Shown: positions 43,560-52,938, numbered from the stretch's first letter. The stretch: DNA of 64,000 nucleotides from Devosia epidermidihirudinis (GCF_000971295.1 NZ_LANJ01000020.1:55663-119662), one strand, 5' to 3'. Numbers and translations are program-made. Notes: generated by a model not told the origin, from the sequence alone.

Positions 43560-45566
43560 ATGACTGACCAAAAAATCCGCTGGGGCATTATCGGGCCAGG
43601 CAGCATCGCCAAGGCGTTCCAAGGCGGCGTCGCCGGTTCGAAACACGGCGTGCTCGCGGCCATCGCCACGCGCGACCCGAACAAACCCGGCCTCGCGACC
43701 GATTTTCCGGGCGCGCGTATCATACACGGCTATGACGCCTTGCTGGCCGATCCTGAAATCGATGCCGTCTATATTGCCGTACCCCACACCGGCCACGCAG
43801 AATGGGCCATCAAGGCTGCTGAAGCGGGCAAGCACGTTCTCGTTGAAAAGCCATTCGCCCTCTCGGCGTTCGAGATGGACGCCGTGTTCCATGCTCACCG
43901 CAAGGCAGGCACTTTTGCTGGCGAAGCCTTCATGTATCGCCTGCATCCGCAGGCCGCCAAACTGCGCGACCTGATCGCATCGGGCGTCATAGGCGATGTG
44001 CGCATGATCCAGTCGAGCTTCGGCTTCTCCATGGGCACATTCCAGCCCCAGCACCGTCTGTTCGCTTCAGACCTCGCCGGTGGCGGTATCCTCGACGTTG
44101 GCGGCTACCCCGTTTCCATGGCTCGCTTCATCGCTGGCGCTGCTCTCGGCAAGCCTTTCGCTGACCCGGTCAAGGTATCGGGTACGGCCAAGCTCAATGC
44201 CGAAGGCACTGACGATTGGGCAGCCGCCATCCTTACCTTCGAGAACGGCATTGTGGCTCAGGTCTCGTGCGCCGTGATGGTGAATCTCGACAACGTGCTG
44301 CGCATCCACGGCTCGGAAGGCCGCATCGAAGTGCCAGACTTCTGGTTCGCTGGTGGTGACCGCACAAAGGGCGTCGGCAAGATCGACATCATCAAGAACG
44401 GCAAGACCGAAACGATCAGCGTGGGCGAAGAGCGCCATGTCTATTCGTTCGAGGCCGACGCCGCCGCCGAAGCCATCTTCGCCAAGCGTCAGGAACTCGC
44501 TGCTCCCGGCATGAGCTGGGCCGACAGCCTGGGCAATGCCCGCGTGCTCGACGCATGGCGCAAGGACGCGGGGATCGAGTTCTCGATCGAAAAGTCAGAT
44601 AAGCGCGTCAACACGCTGTCCAACCGCAAGCTGGGTCCAAACACCGGCGTCATTCCAAAGCGCTCGATCCCAGGCCTCGGCAAGCAGGCTTCGGCTGTCG
44701 CGCTGGGTTTCGAAGATTTCCGCAGCTTTGCCTCCGGCTCGATCCTGCTCGACGCCTTCTGGGAAAAGGGCGGCAATATCTTCGACACGGCCTTCATTTA
44801 TGGTGGCGGCTACACCGAAACCCTATTCGGCGAATGGCAGAAGAACCGCGGCACCCGCGAAGGCGCCGTGCTGATCGGCAAGGGCGCGCACAGCCCCCTC
44901 TGCTACCCTGACGTCATCGCTAAGCAGCTGACTCAGTCGCTGGATCGCCTGCAGACCGACTATGTCGACGTCTACTTCATGCACCGCGACAATCTCGATG
45001 TTCCAGTTGGCGAATTCGTCGACGCCATGGACGCCGAAGTAAAGAAGGGCCGCATTCGCGGACCGTTCGGCGGCTCGAACTGGACCAAGGAACGCTTCGA
45101 CGAAGCCACTGCTTACGCCGAACGCACCGGCAAGACCAAGCCCATGGCGCTGTCGAACAACTTCGCGCTGTCCGAAATGCTGGTCCCGATCTGGGATGGC
45201 TGCGTCACCGCGTCCACCGACGATTGGAAGGCATGGCTCAAGGAACGCCAGGTCACAAATTTCTCCTGGTCGAGCCAGGGTCGCGGCTTCTTCACCGACC
45301 GTGCCGGTCGCGACAAGCTCGACAACGAAGAGCTGATCCGCTGCTGGTACAATGACAAGAACTTTGCCCGCCGCGACCGCGCCATCGAGCTGGCCGCCAA
45401 GCTGGGCAAAAGCCCGATCCATGTCGCGCTCGCCTTCGTTCTGGCCCAGCCCTTCCCGTCCATCCCGCTGATCGGGCCGCGTACCCTCGGCGAGCTGGAC
45501 GATAGCCTGCTGGCATTCGACATCAAGCTGACGCCCGAACAGGTCAGCTGGCTCGATAACGGCTAG
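43560..45566 (+). CDS. Fusion: Gfo/Idh/MocA oxidoreductase plus aldo/keto reductase
   Basis: 668 residues in one frame. Residues 1 to about 340 are a Gfo/Idh/MocA dehydrogenase: Rossmann GIIGPGSIAKAF at 8-19, the catalytic-lysine motif VEKPFAL near 96 and the C-terminal beta-sheet domain. From about 360 an aldo/keto reductase barrel follows, with its tetrad visible: Asp and Tyr of NIFDTAFIYGGG near 407-412, Lys of IGKGAH near 439 and His of FMHRDN near 473; the NADP-binding C-terminus ends with GPRTLGELDDSLLAFDIKL. Both halves look active. It lies 122 bp after the sugar ATPase and probably oxidises then reduces the imported sugar or its derivative; a terminator follows. Confidence 0.92.
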   Translation: MTDQKIRWGIIGPGSIAKAFQGGVAGSKHGVLAAIATRDPNKPGLATDFPGARIIHGYDALLADPEIDAVYIAVPHTGHAEWAIKAAEAGKHVLVEKPFALSAFEMDAVFHAHRKAGTFAGEAFMYRLHPQAAKLRDLIASGVIGDVRMIQSSFGFSMGTFQPQHRLFASDLAGGGILDVGGYPVSMARFIAGAALGKPFADPVKVSGTAKLNAEGTDDWAAAILTFENGIVAQVSCAVMVNLDNVLRIHGSEGRIEVPDFWFAGGDRTKGVGKIDIIKNGKTETISVGEERHVYSFEADAAAEAIFAKRQELAAPGMSWADSLGNARVLDAWRKDAGIEFSIEKSDKRVNTLSNRKLGPNTGVIPKRSIPGLGKQASAVALGFEDFRSFASGSILLDAFWEKGGNIFDTAFIYGGGYTETLFGEWQKNRGTREGAVLIGKGAHSPLCYPDVIAKQLTQSLDRLQTDYVDVYFMHRDNLDVPVGEFVDAMDAEVKKGRIRGPFGGSNWTKERFDEATAYAERTGKTKPMALSNNFALSEMLVPIWDGCVTASTDDWKAWLKERQVTNFSWSSQGRGFFTDRAGRDKLDNEELIRCWYNDKNFARRDRAIELAAKLGKSPIHVALAFVLAQPFPSIPLIGPRTLGELDDSLLAFDIKLTPEQVSWLDNG

Positions 45567-45606
45567 GCGTCAGCGCCCAGCCAGCGGAGCGCCTCCCCTC
45601 CGCACT

Positions 45607-45637
45607 GCCCCCGGACCTGTCCGGGGGCCTTTTTTTG
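45607..45637 (+). terminator. Rho-independent terminator after the oxidoreductase fusion
   Basis: GCCCCCGGA-CCTG-TCCGGGGGC, 9-bp stem, followed by a run of eight T within CTTTTTTTG. Confidence 0.9.
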
Positions 45638-45743
45638 TTTGGGGCACGCAGCCTCTCACCCAGCGAATTGCCGCCCTGCCCTTGCCCGCGCCACCCTGGA
45701 GCGATAAGGCAAAGGCGCATCCTTTCATGGCAAGGCAGGCTCC

Positions 45744-46424
45744 ATGACCAATCGACCCATTCGCATCGCTCCCTCCATCCTGTCGGCGGACTTCAGTCGC
45801 CTTGGTGAGGAGGTTGTCGCCCTCGACAATGCGGGCGCTGATTACTTCCACGTCGACATCATGGACGGCCATTTCGTCCCCAATATCAGCTTTGGTCCGG
45901 GCGTCATGCAGTCGATCCGCAAGCTGACCAAGAAGCCGTTTGACGTGCATCTGATGATCGCGCCGGTGGACCCGTATGTCAGCGCCTTCGCCAAGGCTGG
46001 TGCAGACAGCATCACGGTTCACGCCGAGGCGGGCCCACATCTGCATCGCACGCTTCAGGCCATCCGCGCCGAGGGCAAGCGCACAGGTGTCGCCATTAAT
46101 CCGGCGACCCCCCTGTCTGCCGTCGAGCACATTCTCGACGATATCGACCTGTTGTTGGTGATGAGCATCAACCCCGGTTTCGGCGGACAGACTTTCATCC
46201 CCCATGCGATGGAAAAGATCCGCCTAGCCAACGCCCTGATCGGCAATCGCCCAATCGAGCTGGAAGTCGACGGAGGCGTTTCCGCTGCCAATGCTGGCGA
46301 ACTTGCCCAGGCAGGCATCAATGTCTTCGTGGCCGGCACGGCCATTCTCGGTGGCAATGACACCAGCACCTATGCCTCCCGTATCGCCGCCATTCGCGAC
46401 GCTGCCACCACCATCCGCGCCTGA
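45744..46424 (+). CDS. rpe: Ribulose-phosphate 3-epimerase
   Basis: 226 residues, full-length Rpe. Motifs: IAPSILSADFSRLGEEV, metal-binding HVDIMDGHFVPNISFGP (His, Asp), VHLMI, SINPGFGGQTFIP and the phosphate-binding LEVDGGVSAANAGELAQAG ending in FVAGTAIL. Interconverts ribulose-5-P and xylulose-5-P in the pentose phosphate pathway in the cytoplasm. It follows a strong terminator, so it has its own promoter in 45638-45743; purB starts 30 bp after its stop and may be co-transcribed. Confidence 0.95.
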   Translation: MTNRPIRIAPSILSADFSRLGEEVVALDNAGADYFHVDIMDGHFVPNISFGPGVMQSIRKLTKKPFDVHLMIAPVDPYVSAFAKAGADSITVHAEAGPHLHRTLQAIRAEGKRTGVAINPATPLSAVEHILDDIDLLLVMSINPGFGGQTFIPHAMEKIRLANALIGNRPIELEVDGGVSAANAGELAQAGINVFVAGTAILGGNDTSTYASRIAAIRDAATTIRA

Positions 46425-46454
46425 CTCAATCTCTGAACCAGAAAGCCTAAGCCG

Positions 46455-47789
46455 ATGATTCCGCGCTATTCCCGCCCTGAAATGGTCGACATCTGGTCCG
46501 CCGAAACCCGCTTCGCCATCTGGTTTGAAATCGAGGCGCACGCCACCACCAAGCTCGCCGAGCTGGGTGTGGTGCCCAAGGAGTCCGCGCAGAACATCTG
46601 GGACGTGATGAACGCCCGCAAGGCCGAGAAGGGTGACTATGGCTTCGACGTTGCCCGCATCGACGAAATCGAGCGCACCACCAAGCACGACGTCATCGCG
46701 TTCCTCACGCACCTGAGCGAGATCGTCGGCCCCGACGCCCGCTTCGTGCACCAGGGCATGACCTCCTCGGATATTCTGGACACCACGCTGTCTGTGCAGA
46801 TGGCCCGTGCGGCTGACCTGCTGATCGCCGATGTCGATGCCCTGCTCGCCGCCATCAAGCGCCGTGCCCTCGAGCACAAAAACACTATCACCATCGGCCG
46901 CAGCCACGGCATCCATGCCGAACCAACGACCTTTGGCGTGAAGCTGGCCGAGGCCTATGCGGAATTCACCCGCAACCGTGCTCGCCTCGTCGCTGCCCGC
47001 GCTGAAATCGCCACCGCCGCCATTTCTGGCGCTATCGGCAGCTTCGCCAATATCGACCCACAGGTCGAAGAATACGTCGCTGAAAAGCTCGGCCTCGCCA
47101 TCGAGCCCGTCTCCACACAGGTGATCCCGCGCGATCGTCACGCCATGTTCTTCGCCACCCTCGGCGTTGTTGCCAGCTCCATCGAGCGCGTGGCCGTCGA
47201 AATCCGCCATCTGCAGCGTACCGAAGTGCTCGAAGCCGAGGAGTTCTTCTCCCCTGGTCAGAAGGGGTCTTCGGCCATGCCACACAAACGTAACCCTGTG
47301 CTGACCGAAAATCTCACCGGCCTTGCTCGCCTCGTGCGCGGCATGGTGACCCCCGCGCTGGAAAACGTCGCCTTGTGGCATGAGCGCGATATCTCGCACT
47401 CCTCGGTTGAGCGCATGATTGGCCCCGACGCGACAGTCACCCTCGACTTCGCGCTCGCCCGCCTAACCAGTGTCATCGACAAGCTAGTCGTCTACCCTGA
47501 GAACATGCGTAGGAATCTCGACCTGCTCGGTGGCTTGCACAATTCCCAGCGCGTCCTGCTTGCGCTGACCCAGGCTGGCTACAGCCGCGAGGACAGCTAC
47601 GCCGCCGTCCAACGCAACGCCATGAAGGTTTGGGAGCATCGCGGTGACCGTGCAGGGCTGTTTGCCCAGAATCTCAAAGCCGACCCCGAAGTGACTCTGA
47701 GCGATGCACAAATCGACGACATGTTCGATGACGCGTACCACCTCAAGCACGTCGACACGATCTTCAAGCGCGTGTTCGGCGAGGTCTGA
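46455..47789 (+). CDS. purB: Adenylosuccinate lyase
   Basis: 444 residues, fumarase/aspartase superfamily. Shows MIPRYSRPEMVDIWSAETRF start, the general-acid His region GRSHGIHAEPTTFGVKLAEA near residue 150, and the signature loop GSSAMPHKRNPVLTENLTGL near 275 with catalytic Ser. Catalyses fumarate release from SAICAR and from adenylosuccinate in purine synthesis. Other pur genes follow from 49780. The following GNAT gene starts within its stop codon (TGATG). Confidence 0.96.
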   Translation: MIPRYSRPEMVDIWSAETRFAIWFEIEAHATTKLAELGVVPKESAQNIWDVMNARKAEKGDYGFDVARIDEIERTTKHDVIAFLTHLSEIVGPDARFVHQGMTSSDILDTTLSVQMARAADLLIADVDALLAAIKRRALEHKNTITIGRSHGIHAEPTTFGVKLAEAYAEFTRNRARLVAARAEIATAAISGAIGSFANIDPQVEEYVAEKLGLAIEPVSTQVIPRDRHAMFFATLGVVASSIERVAVEIRHLQRTEVLEAEEFFSPGQKGSSAMPHKRNPVLTENLTGLARLVRGMVTPALENVALWHERDISHSSVERMIGPDATVTLDFALARLTSVIDKLVVYPENMRRNLDLLGGLHNSQRVLLALTQAGYSREDSYAAVQRNAMKVWEHRGDRAGLFAQNLKADPEVTLSDAQIDDMFDDAYHLKHVDTIFKRVFGEV

Positions 47790-48202
47790 TGCCGCTCGTC
47801 TACGCCCAGGAAACTGAGGTATCTGCCGCCGACTACATCGCGTGCGTCGGCGCATCCAAGCTCGGCCCGACCCGGCCGCTCGGCAATCCCGAGCGGCTTC
47901 AGGCCATGCTGGACGGGTCCGACTTGATTGTGACGGCACGCGACGACACCGGCGCTCTGGTGGGAATTTTCCGCGGCATGACCGATTGGGCCTGGGTTTG
48001 CTATTGTGCTGACTTGGCCGTGGCCGAATCCAGCCAAGGAAACCGCGTCGGCTCAACGCTCATGGATACAGCCGCCAATATCCTCGGTCCTCGCGTCAGC
48101 ATCATTCTGCTGGCGCTGCCTGGCGCCGAAGGATTCTACCAAAAAATCGGACTGACCCAGACCAATGCCTGTTTCTATCGCGATAGGACCGATCGCACAT
48201 GA
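47789..48202 (+). CDS. GNAT-family acetyltransferase
   Basis: 137 residues. Acetyl-CoA motif A is present as CYCADLAVAESSQGNRVGSTLM near residue 70 (Q-G-x-x-V/I-G), with the closing PGAEGFYQKIGLTQTNACFY. Substrate not known. Overlaps the purB stop (TGATG) and the downstream hydrolase start (ATGA), forming a three- or four-gene unit. Confidence 0.8.
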   Translation: MPLVYAQETEVSAADYIACVGASKLGPTRPLGNPERLQAMLDGSDLIVTARDDTGALVGIFRGMTDWAWVCYCADLAVAESSQGNRVGSTLMDTAANILGPRVSIILLALPGAEGFYQKIGLTQTNACFYRDRTDRT

Positions 48203-48750
48203 AAATCTCCGAAGCCGACATCCTGATCCTGCCCGGCCTTGGGGGCTCCGGCCTTGGCCATTGGCAATTGCGCTGGGCTGAACGCATGTCCAGCGCAGCG
48301 ATCGTCGAGCAGGCCGATTGGATTGAGCCCGACCTCGACGATTGGGTGTCAACCATCGAACAAGCCGTGTTGCTCGCCACACGCCCCGTCGTGCTGGTAG
48401 CCCACTCGCTGGCAGTGCATGCTGTGGTGCATGTCGCGCCGCGACTGGTCAATGTGCGCGGCGCGTTCCTCGTGGCGCCACCCGACATTGAGTTGAACCC
48501 CGACGTACCTGAAGAGACCTTGGAGTTCCGCCCGATCCTGCGGGACCCATTGCCCTTCCCATCGCTGTTGGTTGCTTCCAACAACGACCCCTATTGCACC
48601 ATCGACCGGGCTGTCGAATTCGCGACCTGTTGGGGGTCGGACTTCCATCAGGCCGGGGAGGCAGGTCACATCAATCTGGAATCCGGCCACGGCCCATGGC
48701 CTGAGGGTCTGCTGATGTTCACCCGACTAATGCAGCGCCTCAAGGCCTGA
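48199..48750 (+). CDS. RBBP9/YdeN-family alpha/beta hydrolase
   Basis: 183 residues. Family hallmarks: LILPGLGGSGLGHWQLRWAE at the N-terminus, nucleophile elbow VAHSLAVHAVVHVA (Ser, here A-H-S-L-A) near residue 75, the acid in SNNDPYCTIDRAV and the catalytic His in EAGHINLESGHGPWPEGL. Small cytoplasmic serine hydrolases of this type have few known substrates. Coupled to GNAT genes on either side. Confidence 0.88.
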   Translation: MKISEADILILPGLGGSGLGHWQLRWAERMSSAAIVEQADWIEPDLDDWVSTIEQAVLLATRPVVLVAHSLAVHAVVHVAPRLVNVRGAFLVAPPDIELNPDVPEETLEFRPILRDPLPFPSLLVASNNDPYCTIDRAVEFATCWGSDFHQAGEAGHINLESGHGPWPEGLLMFTRLMQRLKA

Positions 48751-48752
48751 TC

Positions 48753-49172
48753 ATGTCCGGCACTACAGTCACCTACCGGGCCGAGACACCATCGGTCGCA
48801 GACTTTTGCCGCCTGCGGGTCACCGCGGGCCTTAGCCCGAAATCCGAGGAAGCTGCATCGCGCGGCCTGCCCAACACCTACTTTGCCGTGGTGGCCCATG
48901 TGGACGGCCGCGCCATCGGCATGGGTCGCATCATCGGCGACGGCGGCACCGCGTTTCAAATCACCGACATTGCCGTCGAGCCAGAATTCCAGGGACAGGG
49001 CATTGGCAAGGCCATCGTCAGCCGGCTGGTGGACCACCTGCAGCAGACCGCCCCCAAGGGCGCCTATGTCAGCCTGATCGCCGACGGCGACGCACAGCAC
49101 CTCTACGCCAAGTTCGGCTTCAACCCGACCGCCCCCGCCTCCATCGGCATGGCCTTCGTCATCGGCAAATAA
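48753..49172 (+). CDS. GNAT-family acetyltransferase
   Basis: 139 residues. Motif A is canonical: FQITDIAVEPEFQGQGIGKAIVS (Q-G-x-G-I-G-x-A) near residue 70, then the LYAKFGFNPTAPASIGMAF end. Begins 2 bp after the hydrolase stop. It is unlike the 47789 GNAT in sequence, so not a simple duplicate. A terminator-like hairpin follows. Confidence 0.86.
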   Translation: MSGTTVTYRAETPSVADFCRLRVTAGLSPKSEEAASRGLPNTYFAVVAHVDGRAIGMGRIIGDGGTAFQITDIAVEPEFQGQGIGKAIVSRLVDHLQQTAPKGAYVSLIADGDAQHLYAKFGFNPTAPASIGMAFVIGK

Positions 49173-49175
49173 AAA

Positions 49176-49200
49176 GGGAGCCGACCATTGGTCAGCTCCC
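49176..49200. terminator. Bidirectional terminator between GNAT gene and zeta-subunit gene
   Basis: GGGAGCCGACC-ATT-GGTCAGCTCCC, 11 bp stem with one C-A mismatch. The AAAAA before it forms a T tract for the minus-strand zeta gene. Confidence 0.75.
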
Positions 49201-49225
49201 CAAATCTCATTTGGCTAGAGCTTGA

Positions 49226-49549
49226 TTAGCCCTCAGCAGCGACCTGCTCGTTGGCGGTGATCGCGAGCTGGGCCATCTTCGCCCGAATCGCTGCCTCGTC
49301 GACGCTGACGCCCTTGGCGGCCAGATCGCTCGATACCTTGCGGAATACATCCTCCTCGCCTGGCGACTCGAAATCGGCAGCGACGACTTCAGCGGCATAT
49401 TCGTTGGCAGCATCGCCAGTGTGACCGAGCAGCTCTGCAGCCCACAGGCCAAGCAGCTTGTTGCGGCGGGCTTCGGCCTTGAATTTCTTTTCGGCGTCAA
49501 ACGCGAATTTGGCTTCCTGGCCCTTCTTGCGGTCGTCGAACTGGCTCAT
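49226..49549 (-). CDS. F1-ATPase inhibitor zeta subunit (DUF1476)
   Basis: 107 residues from ATG 49549, which has GGGAGAG upstream; the longer reading to 49591 is not supported. Whole-length DUF1476 match: FDDRKKGQEAKFAFDAEKKF at the N-terminus, RNKLLGLWAAELLGHTG, and a helical C-terminus (EEDVFRKVSSDLAAKGVSVD). In alphaproteobacteria such as Paracoccus the zeta subunit blocks ATP hydrolysis by the F1-ATPase through its N-terminal segment. Divergent from purC with a 230-bp shared promoter region, an arrangement typical of Hyphomicrobiales. Confidence 0.9.
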   Translation of the reverse strand: MSQFDDRKKGQEAKFAFDAEKKFKAEARRNKLLGLWAAELLGHTGDAANEYAAEVVAADFESPGEEDVFRKVSSDLAAKGVSVDEAAIRAKMAQLAITANEQVAAEG

Positions 49550-49779
49550 GCAACTCTCCCGTCTAGCTTTACAATTTCCGCCGTGAGGCATCTTAAAGGC
49601 ACATAGGTAGTCGATCTGGTCGATTCAACCGGAGCTGGTCCGCTGCGACCATATGCTTGATCGTGCAACACTTTGGTCGCGTGTTCTATGTCCATATGCG
49701 AAAGGGCTTGCATATTTGCCCTGATCTGGCGCATGAAGCGGCCAAAATCATCCCATCCCTTCATTGATACGGACATACT

Positions 49780-50544
49780 ATGAACCGTCGGCGCAAGATC
49801 TATGAAGGCAAGGCCAAGATCCTGTTTGAGGGTCCTGAGCCGGGCACTCTGGTCCAGTATTTCAAGGACGACGCTACCGCCGGCAACGGCGCACGCCACG
49901 AAGTCATCGATGGCAAGGGCGTCCTGAACAACCGCATTTCCGAGTTCATCTTCACCAAGCTGAACGGCCTGGGGATCCCGACTCACTTCCTCAAGCGCAT
50001 CAACATGCGCGAGCAGCTGATCAAGGAAGTCGAGATCATCCCGCTTGAGATCATCGTGCGCAACGTCGCCGCTGGCTCACTGGTGAAGCGACTCGGTCTC
50101 GAGCCCGGCACCCAGCTGCCCCGCTCGATCATCGAGTTCTGCTACAAGGACGATGCTCTCGGCGACCCCATGGTTTCCGAAGAACACATTACCGCGTTTG
50201 GTTGGGCCACCCCTGCCGAGCTCGATGACATCATGAGCCTTGCGATCCGCGTCAACGACTTCCTGTCGGGTCTGTTCATGGGCGTCGGCATCCAGCTCGT
50301 CGACTTCAAGATCGAGTGCGGTCGCCTCTATGAAGGCGACATGATGCGCGTCGTTCTGGCCGATGAGATTTCGCCAGACAATTGCCGCCTGTGGGACATC
50401 AAGACCCGCAACAAGATGGACAAGGATCGCTTCCGCGAAAACCTTGGCGGTCTGGTGGAAAGCTACCGCGAAGTCGCTCAGCGCCTTGGCATTCTGGTTG
50501 AAACCGACAATGCGCTGACCACCGGTCCGCGTCTCGTTCAGTAA
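49780..50544 (+). CDS. purC: SAICAR synthase (phosphoribosylaminoimidazole-succinocarboxamide synthase)
   Basis: 254 residues. PurC signatures: [20 protein letters not shown] at the N-terminus, [20 protein letters not shown] (the I-P-L-E-x-x-x-R-N motif) and [10 protein letters not shown] with [14 protein letters not shown] near residue 190. Joins CAIR and aspartate with ATP in purine synthesis. First gene of the purC-purS pair; purS starts 19 bp after its stop. Confidence 0.97.
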   Translation: MNRRRKIYEGKAKILFEGPEPGTLVQYFKDDATAGNGARHEVIDGKGVLNNRISEFIFTKLNGLGIPTHFLKRINMREQLIKEVEIIPLEIIVRNVAAGSLVKRLGLEPGTQLPRSIIEFCYKDDALGDPMVSEEHITAFGWATPAELDDIMSLAIRVNDFLSGLFMGVGIQLVDFKIECGRLYEGDMMRVVLADEISPDNCRLWDIKTRNKMDKDRFRENLGGLVESYREVAQRLGILVETDNALTTGPRLVQ

Positions 50545-50563
50545 TCCGGCTTAAGGTATCTCG

Positions 50564-50806
50564 ATGAAAGCGCGCGTCACCGTCACCCTCAAGGCCGGCG
50601 TTCTGGACCCACAGGGCCAGGCCATCGAAGGCTCCCTCAAGGGCCTCGGCTTCCCAGGCGTCGCATCTGTGCGACAGGGCAAGGTGTTTGATCTGGTACT
50701 CGAGGGAACGGATGTGGAAGCAGCCCGTTCCCAGTTGACCAGCATGTGCGAGAAGCTGTTGGCCAATACGGTCATCGAAAACTTCGCGATAGAAATCTCA
50801 AATTAA
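50564..50806 (+). CDS. purS: Phosphoribosylformylglycinamidine synthase subunit PurS
   Basis: 80 residues, the usual PurS size. Motif KARVTVTLKAGVLDPQGQAI at the start and the VRQGKVFDLVLEG strand near residue 40. PurS dimers bridge PurQ and PurL in the FGAM synthase complex. Here purQ is 1.46 kb away, separated by a microprotein ORF and an acyltransferase gene. Confidence 0.96.
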   Translation: MKARVTVTLKAGVLDPQGQAIEGSLKGLGFPGVASVRQGKVFDLVLEGTDVEAARSQLTSMCEKLLANTVIENFAIEISN

Positions 50807-50861
50807 CGCCTGGGCGCTATAGCTTTTGCCGCGCCGCACATTGGCGCAGGACCACATTGTC

Positions 50862-50945
50862 ATGCTCAAAACGCTTTCTCTCTCCGTGATGTTTATCGCG
50901 ACCCTCGGCCTGCTTTTCGCGGCCTACGCCTCGGTTCCAGTCTAG
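50862..50945 (+). CDS. Possible 27-residue membrane microprotein
   Basis: ATG 50862 has AGGA upstream (about 9 nt) and reads MLKTLSLSVMFIATLGLLFA then AYASVPV and a stop. A Lys near the N-terminus followed by about 20 hydrophobic residues suggests a single inner-membrane helix or an uncleaved signal-like segment. No family recognised. It lies between purS and the acyltransferase. Confidence 0.4.
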   Translation: MLKTLSLSVMFIATLGLLFAAYASVPV

Positions 50946-51080
50946 GTTCGACGGCCCTTGGTGAGGGTTTAGGAAAATCCTTACCAGTTAAGCACTTCCC
51001 TTAAGCCTGTCCGCAGGACGTTGCCCTTTTGGCAGCGACTTGGCGATATCATGCCTCCAAAATTCGAACGGAGTGCGGCC

Positions 51081-52154
51081 ATGGCAGTCTCAGGACAGCG
51101 GCTCGACTGGGTGGACATGGCCAAGGGCCTCTCCATTTTTCTCGTCGTCATGATGTATGCAGCGACCAGTGTTGGCGAAGACACTGGCGGCGTTGGCGCG
51201 GTCCATTGGGCCATCGCCTTCGCCACGCCGTTCCGCATGCCCGAGTTTTTCCTGATCTCCGGCCTGTTCCTGTCGCAGGTCATCGAGCGGCCCTGGCGCG
51301 ACTTCGCCGACAGGCGCGTGGTGCATTACCTCTATTTCTATGCGCTCTGGGCGGTCATCCACATCGTCTTCAAGGTCGGCCTGCTCTCTGCCGCGCCCGG
51401 CGCCGCCGCCGTGCAGATCGCCTGGGCCGTTGTCGAGCCTTATGGCGTGCTCTGGTTCATCTACCTTTTGGCCGCGGTCAGCGCCGCCGCCAAGCTCGCC
51501 CACCAGTTCAAGGTGCCGACCTGGGCAGTCTTTGGCGTCGCTGCGATCCTCGAAATGGCACCGATCCAGACCGGTAGCTATCTGTTCGACCAGTTCTGCG
51601 CCTACTTCGTGTTCTTCTATGCAGGCTATGTGCTGGCCCCCGCCCTCTTCCGCCTTGCAGATTGGGCTATCCGCAATGTCGGGCTGGCACTTGGTGGATT
51701 AGCGCTATGGGCCGTCGCCAATGCCGCGCTGGTGTTTTCGCCCGGCTTCGCTATGCATCCGGTTCATCCGGTGATGGGCTTTGCCGGCCTGCCCGGCGTG
51801 CATCTCGTGCTGGCGCTCATCGGCACCTCGGCCCTTTGCGTCGTCGCCGCCCTACTGACCCGGCTGCCCTGGATGGATTGGCTGCGCTGGATGGGCAGCA
51901 AGTCGCTGATTATCTACGTGGCATTCGTACTGCCGATGGGCATTGCCCGGACCGTCCTGATCAAACTCAACGTGCTGGAGCCCACAGTGCTGACGTTGCT
52001 GGTCATGACCATCGCGATCATCTCACCGCTGGTGCTCTACTGGCTGGTGCAGCGCACCGGGTTCGGCAAGTTCCTGTTCGAGCGTCCCGCCTGGGCTCAT
52101 ATTCCCAGCACCCGCGGCGCGCGCCCCAACCCGGCGGCCACGCCCGCGGAATAG
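51081..52154 (+). CDS. Acyltransferase family 3 membrane protein (OpgC/NolL-like)
   Basis: 357 residues from ATG 51081 with GGAG seven bases upstream; ATG 51051 would add ten. Acyl_transf_3 fold with about ten membrane helices: RLDWVDMAKGLSIFLVVMMY, then the RMPEFFLISGLFLSQVI segment typical of the family, VPTWAVFGVAAILEMAPIQT and KSLIIYVAFVLPMGIARTVL. Such enzymes O-acylate (acetyl or succinyl) exported sugars or glucans at the inner membrane. A clear terminator follows, so although it lies between purS and purQ it is probably not needed for purine synthesis. Confidence 0.88.
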   Translation: MAVSGQRLDWVDMAKGLSIFLVVMMYAATSVGEDTGGVGAVHWAIAFATPFRMPEFFLISGLFLSQVIERPWRDFADRRVVHYLYFYALWAVIHIVFKVGLLSAAPGAAAVQIAWAVVEPYGVLWFIYLLAAVSAAAKLAHQFKVPTWAVFGVAAILEMAPIQTGSYLFDQFCAYFVFFYAGYVLAPALFRLADWAIRNVGLALGGLALWAVANAALVFSPGFAMHPVHPVMGFAGLPGVHLVLALIGTSALCVVAALLTRLPWMDWLRWMGSKSLIIYVAFVLPMGIARTVLIKLNVLEPTVLTLLVMTIAIISPLVLYWLVQRTGFGKFLFERPAWAHIPSTRGARPNPAATPAE

Positions 52155-52180
52155 CCGGAATACGCAGTGTTGAAGCTCTG

Positions 52181-52215
52181 GGGGCGGGATATGCAATCTC
52201 GCCCCTTGCCTTTTT
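52181..52215 (+). terminator. Rho-independent terminator after the acyltransferase gene
   Basis: GGGGCGGGAT-ATGCA-ATCTCGCCCC, 10-bp stem with one G-U, followed by TTGCCTTTTTGG. purQ then needs its own promoter in about 52216-52255. Confidence 0.82.
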
Positions 52216-52269
52216 GGCCAAGACTCACCACAAGGACCTCGCAACCCCGACATTAGCGAGGATCAGCCG

Positions 52270-52938
52270 ATGAAATCCGCAGTCATCGTCTTTCCCGGCC
52301 TTAATCGTGACCGCGATATGATCGCGGCGCTGACCAAGATTTCCGGAACAGCACCTGCGCTGGTCTGGCATCAGGATGCCGACCTGCCCGACGTTGACCT
52401 CGTGGTCATTCCCGGCGGCTTCTCCTACGGCGACTATCTGCGCTGTGGCGCCATCGCTGCCCGCTCCCCCATCATGGACAAAGTCCGCGACCGCGCCGCC
52501 AATGGCGTCAAGGTATTGGGCGTCTGCAACGGCTTCCAGATCCTCATCGAGGCAGGCCTGCTGCCCGGCGCGCTGATGCGCAATATGAGCCTCAAATTCG
52601 TCTGCCGCGAGGTCAAGCTCGAAGTCGCCAATGCTGCGACCGACTTCACCCGTGGTTATACGCAGGGCCAGATCATCCGCTGCCCTGTCGCTCACCACGA
52701 CGGCAACTACTTCGCTGACAGCGAAACGCTGGCACGCCTCGAAGGCGATGGCCGCGTGGCTTTCCGCTATGCCGAAGGCACCAATCCGAACGGCTCGATC
52801 AACGACATCGCCGGCATCTTCAACGAAAAGAAGAACGTGCTGGGGCTGATGCCGCATCCGGAAAACCTGATCGAAGCAGCTCATGGTGGCAGCGACGGTC
52901 GTGCACTGTTCTCAGGATTGCTGGGGCAAGCGGCCTGA
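52270..52938 (+). CDS. purQ: Phosphoribosylformylglycinamidine synthase, glutaminase subunit PurQ
   Basis: 222 residues. Class I glutamine amidotransferase: [20 protein letters not shown], nucleophile Cys in [20 protein letters not shown] near residue 86 and the His-x-Glu pair in [15 protein letters not shown] near the end. Supplies ammonia to PurL. The next gene (Pr6Pr) starts at its last base. Confidence 0.96.
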   Translation: MKSAVIVFPGLNRDRDMIAALTKISGTAPALVWHQDADLPDVDLVVIPGGFSYGDYLRCGAIAARSPIMDKVRDRAANGVKVLGVCNGFQILIEAGLLPGALMRNMSLKFVCREVKLEVANAATDFTRGYTQGQIIRCPVAHHDGNYFADSETLARLEGDGRVAFRYAEGTNPNGSINDIAGIFNEKKNVLGLMPHPENLIEAAHGGSDGRALFSGLLGQAA

